Origin: Allopontixanthobacter sp034376665 | GTDB lineage: Bacteria > Pseudomonadota > Alphaproteobacteria > Sphingomonadales > Sphingomonadaceae | Reading direction: 5' to 3' | Assembly: GCF_034376665.1 (NCBI RefSeq) | Contig: NZ_JAXMJI010000103.1 | Location: forward strand, 1 to 61,402 | DNA: 61,402 nucleotides | Part shown: positions 33,730 to 43,220 of the stretch, one piece after another | Numbering within the stretch: position 1 is the stretch's first letter | How the letters are laid out: each line of letters begins with the position of its first letter | Translations under genes and position numbers: made by a program | Notes under the pieces: generated by a model | Told to the model about the DNA's origin: nothing | What the model saw: the letters and a program-made list of their open reading frames with translations, nothing else | Databases searched by the model: none

Positions 33730-36447
33730 ATGAAATTCGCTTTGCGGGCAACCACGTCCCTTTTTTGCGTTTCCATCGCTTCGATGGCGGCGATGCCGGT
33801 CTTCGCGCAGGAACAACCGGCGGCAGACCAGCAGGACTTCGACGATTCCTCGATCATCGTGGTGACCGCGCAGGGCCGCGAACAGCAATTGTCCGACGTG
33901 CCGGTGGCCATCTCCGCGGTTTCGGGCGACTTGCTCGAAAAATCCGGTGCCAACGACATTCGCGAATTGAACCAGGTCGCTCCCTCGCTGCTGGTATCCT
34001 CCACCGGAAACGAAGCGAACGGATCGGCGCGTATTCGCGGTATCGGGACTGTCGGGGACAACCCCGGCCTCGAAAGTTCGGTCGCGGTGTTCGTGGACGG
34101 CGTCTATCGTTCGCGCAGCGGCAACGCGCTCAGCGAACTGGGCCCGATCGACCGGATCGAAATTCTCCGCGGACCGCAGGGTACGCTCGGCGGGCGCAAC
34201 GCTTCTGCCGGCCTGATCAGCATCTACACCGCCAAGCCGGAGTTTGAATTCGGCGGCTACGGCGCGTTCAGCTACGGCAATTACGATGCGATCCGCATCG
34301 AAGGCGGGGTCACCGGGCCGGTATCGGAAACGATCGCCGCCCGTGTGGACGGGGTATATTTCAAGCGTGACGGTTTCTACACGGACGTCACCAACGACAC
34401 CGACGTGAACAACCGCGACCGCTATCTGGTCCGCGGGCAGTTGCTGTTCGAGCCGAATGACGCCCTGGATGCGCGCCTGACCGTCGATTATTCCAACAAG
34501 AACGAAGCCTGCTGTGCCGCCGTGTTCGTGCAGCCCGGCTTTGCCCCGCTCGCGCGCGTGTCGCCCGGGCTCGATCCCTTTGCCATGCCGCTGCCCGGCA
34601 GCCCGGCGCTGACCAGCACCCAGAACCCGATCATTCCGATCCTGCTGGCGCTGGGCCAGAACCCGAATGCGCTGTCGCAGGAAACGTTCAATTACAACAT
34701 CTATCCCACCGCGGGCCGTTCCTACGAAGGCGAAACCGAGGATTACGGTGCAGCTTTCGAAGTAAATTACGATTTCGGGAACGTGTCCCTGACATCGATT
34801 ACCGGATACCGCGAATATTCCAACAACCAGGCTTCGGACACCGATTATACCACCGTCGACATCCTCTACCGTGCCCCGGGCGAAGACGCCGGCTCGCGGG
34901 CGTTCGAAACCTTCACCCAGGAATTGCGCCTCAAGGGTACGGCCTTCAACGACCGTCTCGACTGGCTGATTGGCGGCTTCTTCGCCAACGAAGATCTGAC
35001 CGTGCGGGACAATCTGCGTTTCGGCACCCAATATGGTGCGTTTGCCCCGTGCCGGATCGTCAACGCCGTCAACCCGGCGCTCGCTTCGCCGCTGAGCACC
35101 GGCTGCCTGAGCGCTGGTGGGCGGGCTATCCTGCAGGCTGCTAACGGCGGTGCCGGTGCGTTCGGGGCGGCAACGCCGCTGATCTTCGCCGGTCTCGATA
35201 CGCTGGCACAGGTCAACGATCTGGGCGGCACGGGCGATATCTACGAACAGAACAGCAAGAACTTCGCGTTCTTCACCCACAACATCTTCCACGTCACCGA
35301 CACCATCGATCTTACGCTTGGCCTTCGTTACACCAACGAAACCAAGGATTTCGATGCAGAATTCGGCAATGACAACGTGTTCTGTCCGCAGCAGCGCGCT
35401 CTGATGTCGGGCCTTCTCGGTACCCCCCTTGCCGGGTTGGCGGGCGGGCTTATCGCACTGTCCTGCCAGGGCAATTCAACGTCCGAAATCGATGGCCTGA
35501 CGCTGAGCGACAGCCGCAAGGAAGATGCGTTTTCGGGCACGGCAGTCCTGTCGTGGCAGCCCACTCCCGACCTGTTGCTCTACGGCAGCTATTCGCGCGG
35601 CTACAAGGCGGGCGGGTTCAACCTCGACCGTTCGGCGCTGAGCAATCCGGTGGCCGGGAATCCCGCACTTATCGGGACCACCGCGAACCTGCAGTTCGAC
35701 CAGGAGGAAGTGGACGCTTTCGAAATCGGTGCCAAGTTCACCGCGCCGGGCTTCTCGCTCAGCGGGGCGATTTACCGGCAGGAATTCAGCAATTTCCAGC
35801 TGAACACCTTCAACGGTTCGGTCTTCCTGGTGCAGAACGTCAACGCCTGCGGCACCGATCTCAGCGGTGCGGATAGAGATGCCAGCCCGGTAACCGGTGC
35901 CTGTTCGCCCGATGACGTCCAGCCCGGTGTCGTCGCGCAAGGGGTTGAACTCGAAGCCTCGCTCAGCCCGGTTCGGGACCTGACAATGACGATGGGCATC
36001 ACCTACACCGATACCAGCTACGAAGATAATCTGATCGGCCGCGACACCGGTTCACCGCTCGATCCGGCCCTTCGCCTGCTGCCGGGCGACAATCTGTCGA
36101 ACGCACCGGAATGGGTCGGCACAACCTCGTTCAGCTATACCCCTGAACTGGGCAACAGCGGCCTGTCGGGACTGTTCTTCGTCAACGCCCGCATGACCGG
36201 CGACTACAACACCGGATCAGACCTTCTCTTCGGCAAGGAGCAGGACGGTTTCTTCCTGGTAAACGCACGGGTCGGTATTCGCGGGCCGGATGAAGCATGG
36301 TCGATCGAAGGCTGGGCACAGAACCTGTTCGACAAGGGTTATACGCAGGTTGCCTTCAACACGCCGTTCGTTGCTTCGCAGCAGACTTATTCCGCGTTCC
36401 TCGCCGAACCACGCACTTACGGCGTGACGGTTCGCGGCAAGTTCTAA
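33730..36447 (+). CDS. TonB-dependent outer membrane receptor
   Basis: 905 residues from the second ATG. Signal peptide at 1-27 (ending VFAQ), TonB box SIIVVTAQGR just after, plug domain (SDVPVAISAVSGDLLEKSGANDIRELNQVAPSL through VDGVYRSRSGN and LRGPQGTLGGRNASAGLISIYTAKP), and a beta-barrel ending in the terminal Phe of RTYGVTVRGKF. This is the sphingomonad type that takes up siderophores, sugars or other large nutrients; the ligand is unknown. The ATG at 33730 has GGGAG at 9 nt, whereas 33724 is too close to it. The gene stands alone and ends in a strong terminator. Confidence 0.93.
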   Translation: MKFALRATTSLFCVSIASMAAMPVFAQEQPAADQQDFDDSSIIVVTAQGREQQLSDVPVAISAVSGDLLEKSGANDIRELNQVAPSLLVSSTGNEANGSARIRGIGTVGDNPGLESSVAVFVDGVYRSRSGNALSELGPIDRIEILRGPQGTLGGRNASAGLISIYTAKPEFEFGGYGAFSYGNYDAIRIEGGVTGPVSETIAARVDGVYFKRDGFYTDVTNDTDVNNRDRYLVRGQLLFEPNDALDARLTVDYSNKNEACCAAVFVQPGFAPLARVSPGLDPFAMPLPGSPALTSTQNPIIPILLALGQNPNALSQETFNYNIYPTAGRSYEGETEDYGAAFEVNYDFGNVSLTSITGYREYSNNQASDTDYTTVDILYRAPGEDAGSRAFETFTQELRLKGTAFNDRLDWLIGGFFANEDLTVRDNLRFGTQYGAFAPCRIVNAVNPALASPLSTGCLSAGGRAILQAANGGAGAFGAATPLIFAGLDTLAQVNDLGGTGDIYEQNSKNFAFFTHNIFHVTDTIDLTLGLRYTNETKDFDAEFGNDNVFCPQQRALMSGLLGTPLAGLAGGLIALSCQGNSTSEIDGLTLSDSRKEDAFSGTAVLSWQPTPDLLLYGSYSRGYKAGGFNLDRSALSNPVAGNPALIGTTANLQFDQEEVDAFEIGAKFTAPGFSLSGAIYRQEFSNFQLNTFNGSVFLVQNVNACGTDLSGADRDASPVTGACSPDDVQPGVVAQGVELEASLSPVRDLTMTMGITYTDTSYEDNLIGRDTGSPLDPALRLLPGDNLSNAPEWVGTTSFSYTPELGNSGLSGLFFVNARMTGDYNTGSDLLFGKEQDGFFLVNARVGIRGPDEAWSIEGWAQNLFDKGYTQVAFNTPFVASQQTYSAFLAEPRTYGVTVRGKF

Positions 36448-36468
36448 ACCCTATATCCGAATAGAAGA

Positions 36469-36501
36469 GGGGCCGTTTCCGAAAGGAGGCGGCCCCTTTT
36501 T
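36469..36501 (+). terminator. Rho-independent terminator after the TonB-dependent receptor
   Basis: GGGGCCG (36469-36475) pairs with CGGCCCC (36490-36496) around a loop, followed immediately by five T (36497-36501). It lies 22 bp past the stop. On the minus strand the left side is CTCTTCTAT, so it may also help stop the facing YggS transcript. Confidence 0.9.
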
Positions 36502-36509
36502 CATGCGCG

Positions 36510-37196
36510 CTACTCTCGCGCGCCGAACAGCGCGGTGCCAACGCGAATATGGGTCGCGCCCAGCTTCACCGCAATTTCGTAATCGCCGCTCATCCCCATG
36601 CTCAGCCCCGTCAGGCCATTATCCATCGCCAATTTATCGAGCAGAGCAAAAAACGGCGTCGGCTCGATCCCGGCAGGCGGCACACACATCAGCCCGGCAA
36701 GCGGGATATCCGCGGCGCGGGCCTGTTCGATCAGTGACGGCAGGTCGGCAATTGCGCAGCCGCCTTTCTGTTCTTCCTCGCCGATATCGACCTGGACGAA
36801 ACAGGGAATCCGCCGCCCTGCCTTGTCCATCGCGCCCGCCAGCGCCTTGACCAGGCTGGGCCGGTCGAGCGAGTGGATACAGTCAAACAGCGCGGCGGCA
36901 TCCCCGGCCTTGTTGGACTGGAGGCTGCCGACCAGATGCAACTTCGCATCGGGATAGCGTTCGCGGAGCTCGGGCCATTTGGCCGCGGCTTCCTGCACCC
37001 GGTTTTCCCCGAACACCCGTTGCCCCGCTTCCAGCAGCGGCTCGATGGCACCGGCATCATGGGTCTTGCTGACCGCAATCAAGGTGATTTCCTCGGTCTT
37101 GCGCTGTGCCAAAGCGGCGGCGGCGGCGATTTTCTCGCGGACGGAGGCGAGCCGGGCGGCTGCAAGATTGGCGGGGGCGTGTTCGTTTTCGATCAT
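36510..37196 (-). CDS. YggS/PROSC-family pyridoxal-phosphate homeostasis protein
   Basis: 228 residues. It has the YggS pattern: PLP lysine in ITLIAVSKTHDA (~K38), FGENRVQEAAAKW, HLVGSLQSNKAG (~80-91), VQVDIGEEEQKGG and the C-terminal LSMGMSGDYEIAVKLGATHIRVGTALFG, which binds the phosphate. The family maintains PLP balance and has no catalytic activity described. The start at 37196 matches the family's N-terminus; the longer upstream frame is spurious. Divergent from the ThiE-like gene with a 20-bp gap. Confidence 0.9.
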   Translation of the reverse strand: MIENEHAPANLAAARLASVREKIAAAAALAQRKTEEITLIAVSKTHDAGAIEPLLEAGQRVFGENRVQEAAAKWPELRERYPDAKLHLVGSLQSNKAGDAAALFDCIHSLDRPSLVKALAGAMDKAGRRIPCFVQVDIGEEEQKGGCAIADLPSLIEQARAADIPLAGLMCVPPAGIEPTPFFALLDKLAMDNGLTGLSMGMSGDYEIAVKLGATHIRVGTALFGARE

Positions 37197-37216
37197 CGCT
37201 GCGCTATAGCGCAGGC

Positions 37217-37807
37217 ATGAGCACACGCCAGACCCTCCCGCTGCTTTGGCTGCTAAGCGATGCGCGCAACGATGCCGTGCTGGAAGCGGCACTGCGCGCG
37301 CTGCCGCGCGGATCGGGCTTCGTGTTCCGCCACTACCACCTCGATGCCCGCGAACGCCGCGCGCGGTTTGCCCGGTTGGCCGTGGTCGCACGCGGGCAGG
37401 GTCATTGTACGGTCCTGTCCGGCCGCTGCTGGAGCGAGGCGGAGGAATGGGACGCGGACGGGCTTTATGGCGGGCCGACGACCGCTGCTGACACGCGCCC
37501 GGCGGGGCTGCTGTGGCTGGCGACCGCTCATGACGCTGCCGAACTTGCCGCGGCGAACCGGCGTGGAGCGGACGGAATTTTCGTCTCCCCGGTCTTCCCC
37601 ACCCGCTCCCATCCGGGGGTCGAGGTGTTGGGGGCCGAGGGTTTCCATGCGCTCGCGCGGCAATCCATTGCTCCGGTCATTGCGCTTGGCGGGATGAACC
37701 CGGCAAGCGCAGAGCAACTCGGCTGCCCCCGGTGGGGGGCGATCGATGGCCTGGTCGCGGAATTGCCCGAGGGATTGGCAGGCGGGCCACAGTCGAACAG
37801 CGAATAG
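37217..37807 (+). CDS. Thiamine-phosphate synthase-like protein (ThiE/TenI fold)
   Basis: 196 residues with ThiE/TenI segments: GLYGGPTTAADT in place of the usual nucleotide/substrate motif, TAHDAAELAAANRRGADGIFVSPVFPTRSHPGVEVLG (~118-154), and IALGGMNPASAEQL (~165). The common substrate motif HLGQxD is not recognisable, so it may be a TenI-like non-synthase or a divergent ThiE. No other thiamine gene lies nearby. Confidence 0.72.
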   Translation: MSTRQTLPLLWLLSDARNDAVLEAALRALPRGSGFVFRHYHLDARERRARFARLAVVARGQGHCTVLSGRCWSEAEEWDADGLYGGPTTAADTRPAGLLWLATAHDAAELAAANRRGADGIFVSPVFPTRSHPGVEVLGAEGFHALARQSIAPVIALGGMNPASAEQLGCPRWGAIDGLVAELPEGLAGGPQSNSE

Positions 37808-37828
37808 CGCCTTTCTGCCATCGGATTC

Positions 37829-37884
37829 TTGACGCGGGAGTCCCGCGCTGTGCATTATACCCCTAGGACACCTGCGTGCAGGTG
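37829..37884 (+). promoter_or_regulatory. Candidate ftsK promoter with two short palindromes
   Basis: TTGACG (37829-37834) and CATTAT (37853-37858) with an 18-nt spacer form a plausible sigma-70 promoter. The spacer contains CGCGGGA-G-TCCCGCG (37833-37847), and 10 bp downstream lies CACCTGC-GT-GCAGGTG (37869-37884), both perfect palindromes. The second would overlap the transcription start region and is a good operator candidate, and GAGGA follows just before the ftsK ATG. Confidence 0.45.
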
Positions 37885-37900
37885 AAGTGAGGACAACACC

Positions 37901-40237
37901 ATGGCCACCCGCGCAATCGGGAAATCATCGGCGACCGACTGGCGCGCGGCATTCCGGCGTTCGCTGCGCCGCGCCCTGCAGATGACCGGGGCTGCGGCGC
38001 TGCTGCTGGCAACGGTTTTCCTTGGCCTGGCGCTGGTCAGTTACACACATACCGACCCCAGCGCCTCCACCGCCGCTGCCGGAACCGATATCGGCAACTG
38101 GATGGGCATATCCGGTGCATGGGCGGCGGAACGGGTGCTGTTCCTGTTCGGGCTCACCGGCATCCTGCTGCTGCCGCTGCTGTATGTCGGCGCACGCAAA
38201 TTGTGGCGCGATGTCGAGCAGGAGGACCGGGATACCGACACCCGCTGGTGGCAGCCGGTCGCCATGCTGCTGGCCGCGATGGCGCTGATATCGACGGTTC
38301 TGGCGCTCGCATTCGAGGGGCCGGGCTGGACCTTTCCGGCTTCGCTTGGCGGTCTTTCGGGACTGCTCGGTGCGGGGGCGATCGAAGCGGTGGCTGCGCG
38401 TTTCCCTCCAGCCGCGCAGTCGTGGACCATCCTCGCGCTGGCACTAATGTGCCTCGCGGGCGGGGCGGCGCTGGTGACCCGGGTGTTCGCGATCGACTGG
38501 GCGCAATTGCTCACCCTGCCGGCCTTCCTCCGGCGCGGATCAGGCGGCGATGACCGGGACGCCGCCTTTGCTCCAAGACGCAAGGCGCGGGCAGCAGCGA
38601 CCAAAGCGTCGGCGGACGAGCCCTTCATCCAGCAGCCCGCGCGGCGGATGCCCGAGATAACCGACCCTTCCGCGCCGCCCAAGAAGGCGGTGATGGCGGG
38701 GGCCAAACAGCGCGACATGTTCGCCAAATATGAATTGCCGGGTCTCGAGCTGCTGGAAGAACCGCCGGTCCACCAGGCTCCGAAGCTCGACAAGATGGCG
38801 CTGGAACGCAACGCCCGGCTGCTCGAAACCGTGCTCGACGATTTCAATGTAAAGGGCGAGATTACCGCTGTGCGCACCGGCCCGGTGGTGACGATGTATG
38901 AATTGGAACCCGCGCCCGGGATCAAGGCCAGCCGGGTGATCGGCCTGGCGGAAGACATCGCGCGCAACATGTCCGCCATTAGCGCGCGCGTCTCGCCGAT
39001 ACCGGGCAAGACGGTAATGGGTATCGAACTGCCCAACGTTGACCGCCAGACGGTCGCCCTGAGGGAATTGGTATCCTGCGCCGCTTTCGCCGAATCGACC
39101 GGCAATCTGCCGATCATCCTGGGCAAGGATATCGCGGGCGATCCGATCGTGGCCGACCTGGCCGCGATGCCGCATCTGCTGGTCGCCGGGACCACCGGAT
39201 CCGGCAAGTCGGTCGGTCTCAACTGCATCCTGCTGTCGCTGCTGTACCGGTTCACGCCCGCTGAATGCCGGCTGATCCTGATCGATCCCAAGGTGCTGGA
39301 ACTGAAAAGCTACGACGATATCCCGCACCTGCTGTCGCCGGTGGTTACCGAGCCGCACAAATCGGTCCGGGCACTGAAATGGGCAGTCGAGGAAATGGAG
39401 CGCCGCTACCGGATGATGAGCAGCATCGGGGCGCGCAATCTCAATGGCTTCAACGAACGGGTCAACGCCGCCATCGCCAAGGGCAAGCCGCTCGGCCGCC
39501 GGGTCGGCATCGGCTTCGATCCGGACAGCGGGGAGGAACTGTTCGAGGAGGAACAGCTCGATTACGAACCGCTGCCGCAGATCGTCCTGATCGTCGACGA
39601 ACTGGCCGATCTGATGGTGACCATCGGCAAGGAAATAGAGGTGCTGATCCAGCGCCTGAGCCAGAAATCGCGCGCTGCGGGCATCCACCTGATCATGGCA
39701 ACCCAGCGCCCCTCGGTCGATGTCATCACCGGCGTGATCAAGGCCAACCTGCCCACGCGGATCAGCTTCAAGGTCACCAGCCGGATCGACAGCCGCACCA
39801 TCCTGGGCGAGCAGGGCAGCGAGCAGCTGCTGGGCAAGGGCGATATGCTTTACAAGCCCAACACCGGCGCGATGGTCCGCGTTCACGGGCCGTTCGTGTC
39901 GGACGAGGAAGTGGAACGGGTCGCCAGCCACTGGCGCGCACAAGGCAAGCCGGATTACGTGGATGCGGTGACCGAGGAACCGGAGGACGGCGGCTTCAGC
40001 TTCGACGACGAACTGACCGGCAGCGACGATCCCGAGGAACGCAAATACCGCCAGGCCTGCCAGTCCGTTTTCGAAAGCCAGAAGGCGAGCGGCAGCTGGC
40101 TGCAGCGCCAGATGGGCGTCGGCTACAATACCGCCGCGAAATGGATCGAACGGATGGAAGATGAAGGCCTGGTCGGCCCTGCAAATCACGTCGGCCGGCG
40201 CGAGATTTACCGCGACCGGGACGGCAATCCACTGTAG
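37901..40237 (+). CDS. ftsK: DNA translocase FtsK
   Basis: 778 residues. Four N-terminal membrane segments (about 25-195) anchor it at the septum; a Pro/Ala-rich linker follows. The motor domain has Walker A TTGSGKS near 430 and Walker B IVLIVDELADL near 561. The C-terminal winged-helix gamma domain (about 710-778) should read KOPS or FRS sites. FtsK pumps chromosome DNA at division and activates XerCD at dif. Strong GAGGA Shine-Dalgarno before the ATG. Confidence 0.95.
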   Translation: MATRAIGKSSATDWRAAFRRSLRRALQMTGAAALLLATVFLGLALVSYTHTDPSASTAAAGTDIGNWMGISGAWAAERVLFLFGLTGILLLPLLYVGARKLWRDVEQEDRDTDTRWWQPVAMLLAAMALISTVLALAFEGPGWTFPASLGGLSGLLGAGAIEAVAARFPPAAQSWTILALALMCLAGGAALVTRVFAIDWAQLLTLPAFLRRGSGGDDRDAAFAPRRKARAAATKASADEPFIQQPARRMPEITDPSAPPKKAVMAGAKQRDMFAKYELPGLELLEEPPVHQAPKLDKMALERNARLLETVLDDFNVKGEITAVRTGPVVTMYELEPAPGIKASRVIGLAEDIARNMSAISARVSPIPGKTVMGIELPNVDRQTVALRELVSCAAFAESTGNLPIILGKDIAGDPIVADLAAMPHLLVAGTTGSGKSVGLNCILLSLLYRFTPAECRLILIDPKVLELKSYDDIPHLLSPVVTEPHKSVRALKWAVEEMERRYRMMSSIGARNLNGFNERVNAAIAKGKPLGRRVGIGFDPDSGEELFEEEQLDYEPLPQIVLIVDELADLMVTIGKEIEVLIQRLSQKSRAAGIHLIMATQRPSVDVITGVIKANLPTRISFKVTSRIDSRTILGEQGSEQLLGKGDMLYKPNTGAMVRVHGPFVSDEEVERVASHWRAQGKPDYVDAVTEEPEDGGFSFDDELTGSDDPEERKYRQACQSVFESQKASGSWLQRQMGVGYNTAAKWIERMEDEGLVGPANHVGRREIYRDRDGNPL

Positions 40238-40309
40238 CTATTGGGCGGTCGGATCGGCGTTGCACCCGTCCGGTTTCACTTGTAACGACCCTGGCCAAGG
40301 AGAAGCGCC

Positions 40310-41425
40310 ATGCTCGTCGGTTGCCCCAGGGAAATCAAGAATCACGAATACCGGGTCGGCCTGACTCCCGAAAGCGTCAAGGAACTGACCGTGAACGGTC
40401 ACCAGGTCTGGATCGAATCCGGCGCGGGCATGGGCATCGGCGCCACCGATGACCAATACCGCGCGGCCGGGGCGGTAATCCAGGACGGACCCGACCCGAT
40501 TTTCGGCACCTGCGAGATGGTGGTCAAAGTCAAGGAGCCGCAGGCGGTCGAGCGGGCCAAGCTGCGCGAAGGGCAGATCCTCTACACCTATCTGCATCTG
40601 GCCCCCGATCCCGAACAGACCGCCGATCTGATCCGTTCGGGCGTCACCGCGATAGCCTATGAAACCGTCACCGGTCCGGGCGGCACTCTGCCGCTGTTGA
40701 AACCGATGAGCCAGGTTGCTGGACGAATGAGCATCCAGGCGGGCGCAACCGCGTTGGAAAAGGCGCATGGCGGCCGCGGCGTGTTACTGGGCGGGGTCCC
40801 CGGGGTGCTGCCGGGCAAGGTCGTGGTGATCGGCGGCGGCGTGGTCGGTTTCAATGCGGCGCAAATGGCGGTCGGGCTGGGCGCGGACACCACCATCCTC
40901 GACCGCGATCCCGAAGTGCTCGAAAAGCTCGGGATCCATTTCGAAAGCCGGGCCAAGACGCGCTTTTCGAACAAGGCCAATCTGGAAGAATCGGTGGCCG
41001 AAGCCGATCTGGTGATCGGGGCGGTGCTGGTCCCGGGCGCGGCAGCACCCAAGCTGGTCAGCCGCGCTATGCTGAAGACGATGTGCCCCGGCGCAGTGCT
41101 GGTGGATGTCGCGATCGATCAGGGTGGCTGTTTTGAAACCAGCCACGCCACCACCCATGCCGACCCGACCTATGTGGTGGACGAGATCGTGCATTATTGC
41201 GTCGCCAATATGCCCGGCGCAGTGGCCCGCACCAGCACCTATGCGCTGAACAATGTCACTCTGCCCCATGCCCTGAAGATCGCGCAATTGGGGTGGAAAG
41301 AGGCAATGCGGCAGAACCCGCATCTGGCCGAAGGGCTGAATGTCCACGCCGGGCAGGTGACCTATGCCGCGGTGGCAAAGGAACTTGGTTACCAGCACCT
41401 TTCCGTGGACGATGCAATAAGTTGA
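40310..41425 (+). CDS. ald: Alanine dehydrogenase
   Basis: 371 residues, the usual length. It starts MLVGCPREIKNHEYRVGLTP, has VKVKEPQAVE (substrate lysine ~75) and YTYLHLAPD (~93-101), and the NAD-binding GGGVVGFNAAQMAVGLGADTTILDRD (~174-199). The C-terminal ATTHADPTYVVDEIVHYCVANMPGAVARTSTYALNN is diagnostic. It interconverts L-alanine and pyruvate plus ammonium with NAD. A strong AAGGAGAAG lies about 5 nt before the ATG. No Lrp-type regulator is adjacent. Confidence 0.95.
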   Translation: MLVGCPREIKNHEYRVGLTPESVKELTVNGHQVWIESGAGMGIGATDDQYRAAGAVIQDGPDPIFGTCEMVVKVKEPQAVERAKLREGQILYTYLHLAPDPEQTADLIRSGVTAIAYETVTGPGGTLPLLKPMSQVAGRMSIQAGATALEKAHGGRGVLLGGVPGVLPGKVVVIGGGVVGFNAAQMAVGLGADTTILDRDPEVLEKLGIHFESRAKTRFSNKANLEESVAEADLVIGAVLVPGAAAPKLVSRAMLKTMCPGAVLVDVAIDQGGCFETSHATTHADPTYVVDEIVHYCVANMPGAVARTSTYALNNVTLPHALKIAQLGWKEAMRQNPHLAEGLNVHAGQVTYAAVAKELGYQHLSVDDAIS

Positions 41426-41477
41426 AAAGATTGGCGCTTTTAACTTTGGGCTAAGCAATTCCCGTTATTCCTGCCCC

Positions 41478-43220
41478 ATGGGGCGGGTAAGAATCGCATT
41501 TTGGTGGCTTGTGCTTGCGGCGCTGTATTGCGCATTGCCGGGCGTGCCCGCCCTTGCTGCGGCGGACCGAAGCCAGCCAGTCTGCTTCATCAGCGCCGCG
41601 GCGGGCGGTGATTTGCAGCAACAGATTTCCAACCGCCGCGACTGGAATTGCAGCAGCGACCATTCCGACCTGTCCGCACCGGCAATCATTCTGCGGCTCC
41701 CCGTGGACAGTTCCCTGCACGAGTCGGCGGAGACGTCTCCCCGATACGCAGTGAGCCGGACTTCGGCATTCCGCCACCTCACCGTCATGGCGGCAGGACC
41801 CGGCGGCCAATCCCGCGAGCTGCGCTATGCCTTCAACCAGGTGATCCCCGGATTGCCGGACCAGCAATTTGCGGTCCGTTTGCCGGAAATCGAATCCGGC
41901 ACGCAGCATATCTACGTAGCGATCGAGGGCGCGAATCAACGCATCCTGCTCGATCAACTGCATCTTTCGACGGACTTGCCCGGCGAAGCGGCCGAAGACC
42001 GTACCGTGCTGTTCCTGGTAGCGGCGCTGGCCGGGATGATCCTGCTGCCGCTGGGGTTCAATCTGGCTTTTTACCGCGTGCTTCGAGAACAATTCCTGCT
42101 GTGGCACGTCATGCTGTCGACCTGCTCGCTTGCCCAGATCATGCTGACCTCGGGCTTCTATTCTGCCTTCGTCACGCTGGATATTATCCAGCTGCGTGCG
42201 TTGATCATTCTGTCCTTCGGCGGCATGATGGTTGCCGCGACGAAGTTTGCGGCTACCTTTATCGAACCGGACAAGCTTTCTCCCCGCTTGCGAAAATTAC
42301 TCTGTGCGGGGGCGCTGTGGTGCGCGTTCATCACCATGATCCATGCGTTCGGAGCCGGAGCTCTCGGACGCTATTCGTCGGATCTGTTCTATCTCGGCTC
42401 GGCGCTCATGCTGCCCGTGTTCGCATTGGTGATTTTCAGCGCCATCCGACGGGGCAGCCGTGCAGTGTGGTTCCAGCTGCTGGGCTGGGCTCCGTTCGTC
42501 ATCGTCGGGATTATCCGGATTTTCAGCTACTTCAATACCAGCCTGCCGCAGATAGACGCTTTCGAGATGTTCTATGGTGCCATCGCGCTGGAATGCGGCG
42601 CCACCGCACTCGGCGTGGTGGATCGCTTCATGATCCTTCGCCGCCAGTGCGACGATGCTCTGGCCATGGCCCGCCAGTCCGAAGCGCTGTCGGAACGCGA
42701 TCACCTGACGGGGCTGATGAACCGCCGCGCGATCGAGCCGCGCTTTGCCGAATTGCGCAGCCTAGGCTTCAACACCTTTGCGCTGATCGATCTCGACCGG
42801 TTCAAATCCGTCAACGATACGCATGGCCATGCGCTGGGTGATGAGGTGCTGCAGGCGGTCGCCCAGGCGCTTGATGCAGACGAGAACGTGCTGGCGATCC
42901 GGCTGGGCGGGGAAGAATTCGTCCTGCTGCTGCGCGGCAGGGAAGCCCGCCGCAGGGCCGAACAGCGGCGCATCGCGATCCCCGCCCGGACCGCCCTTGT
43001 CGTGCCAGGGCTGGACCGACTGGTCACTGCCAGCATGGGTGTAGTCGAAATGCCGGATGCCGGGCTGGAACACGTCAGTTTCAACGAATTATACAGCCGT
43101 GCCGACAAGTTGCTGTACGAAGCCAAGGAAGCCGGACGTAACCGGGCCATGTTCGAAAAACTGGTCGCCTTTCCCGACCGTCGGGGCGAACGCCGCCCCG
43201 GCAAGTCGGTCGCAGCTTAA
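41478..43220 (+). CDS. Membrane diguanylate cyclase with periplasmic domain
   Basis: 580 residues. A signal/anchor (residues 1-27) is followed by a ~150-residue periplasmic beta-rich domain, seven hydrophobic helices between ~180 and 385, and a C-terminal GGDEF domain with DHLTGLMNRRAIE, LIDLDRFKSVNDTHGH and an active-site GGEEF near residue 478. The layout resembles 7TMR-DISM receptors. It should make c-di-GMP when a periplasmic ligand binds. Its stop shares TTAA with the convergent thioesterase gene. Confidence 0.88.
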   Translation: MGRVRIAFWWLVLAALYCALPGVPALAAADRSQPVCFISAAAGGDLQQQISNRRDWNCSSDHSDLSAPAIILRLPVDSSLHESAETSPRYAVSRTSAFRHLTVMAAGPGGQSRELRYAFNQVIPGLPDQQFAVRLPEIESGTQHIYVAIEGANQRILLDQLHLSTDLPGEAAEDRTVLFLVAALAGMILLPLGFNLAFYRVLREQFLLWHVMLSTCSLAQIMLTSGFYSAFVTLDIIQLRALIILSFGGMMVAATKFAATFIEPDKLSPRLRKLLCAGALWCAFITMIHAFGAGALGRYSSDLFYLGSALMLPVFALVIFSAIRRGSRAVWFQLLGWAPFVIVGIIRIFSYFNTSLPQIDAFEMFYGAIALECGATALGVVDRFMILRRQCDDALAMARQSEALSERDHLTGLMNRRAIEPRFAELRSLGFNTFALIDLDRFKSVNDTHGHALGDEVLQAVAQALDADENVLAIRLGGEEFVLLLRGREARRRAEQRRIAIPARTALVVPGLDRLVTASMGVVEMPDAGLEHVSFNELYSRADKLLYEAKEAGRNRAMFEKLVAFPDRRGERRPGKSVAA

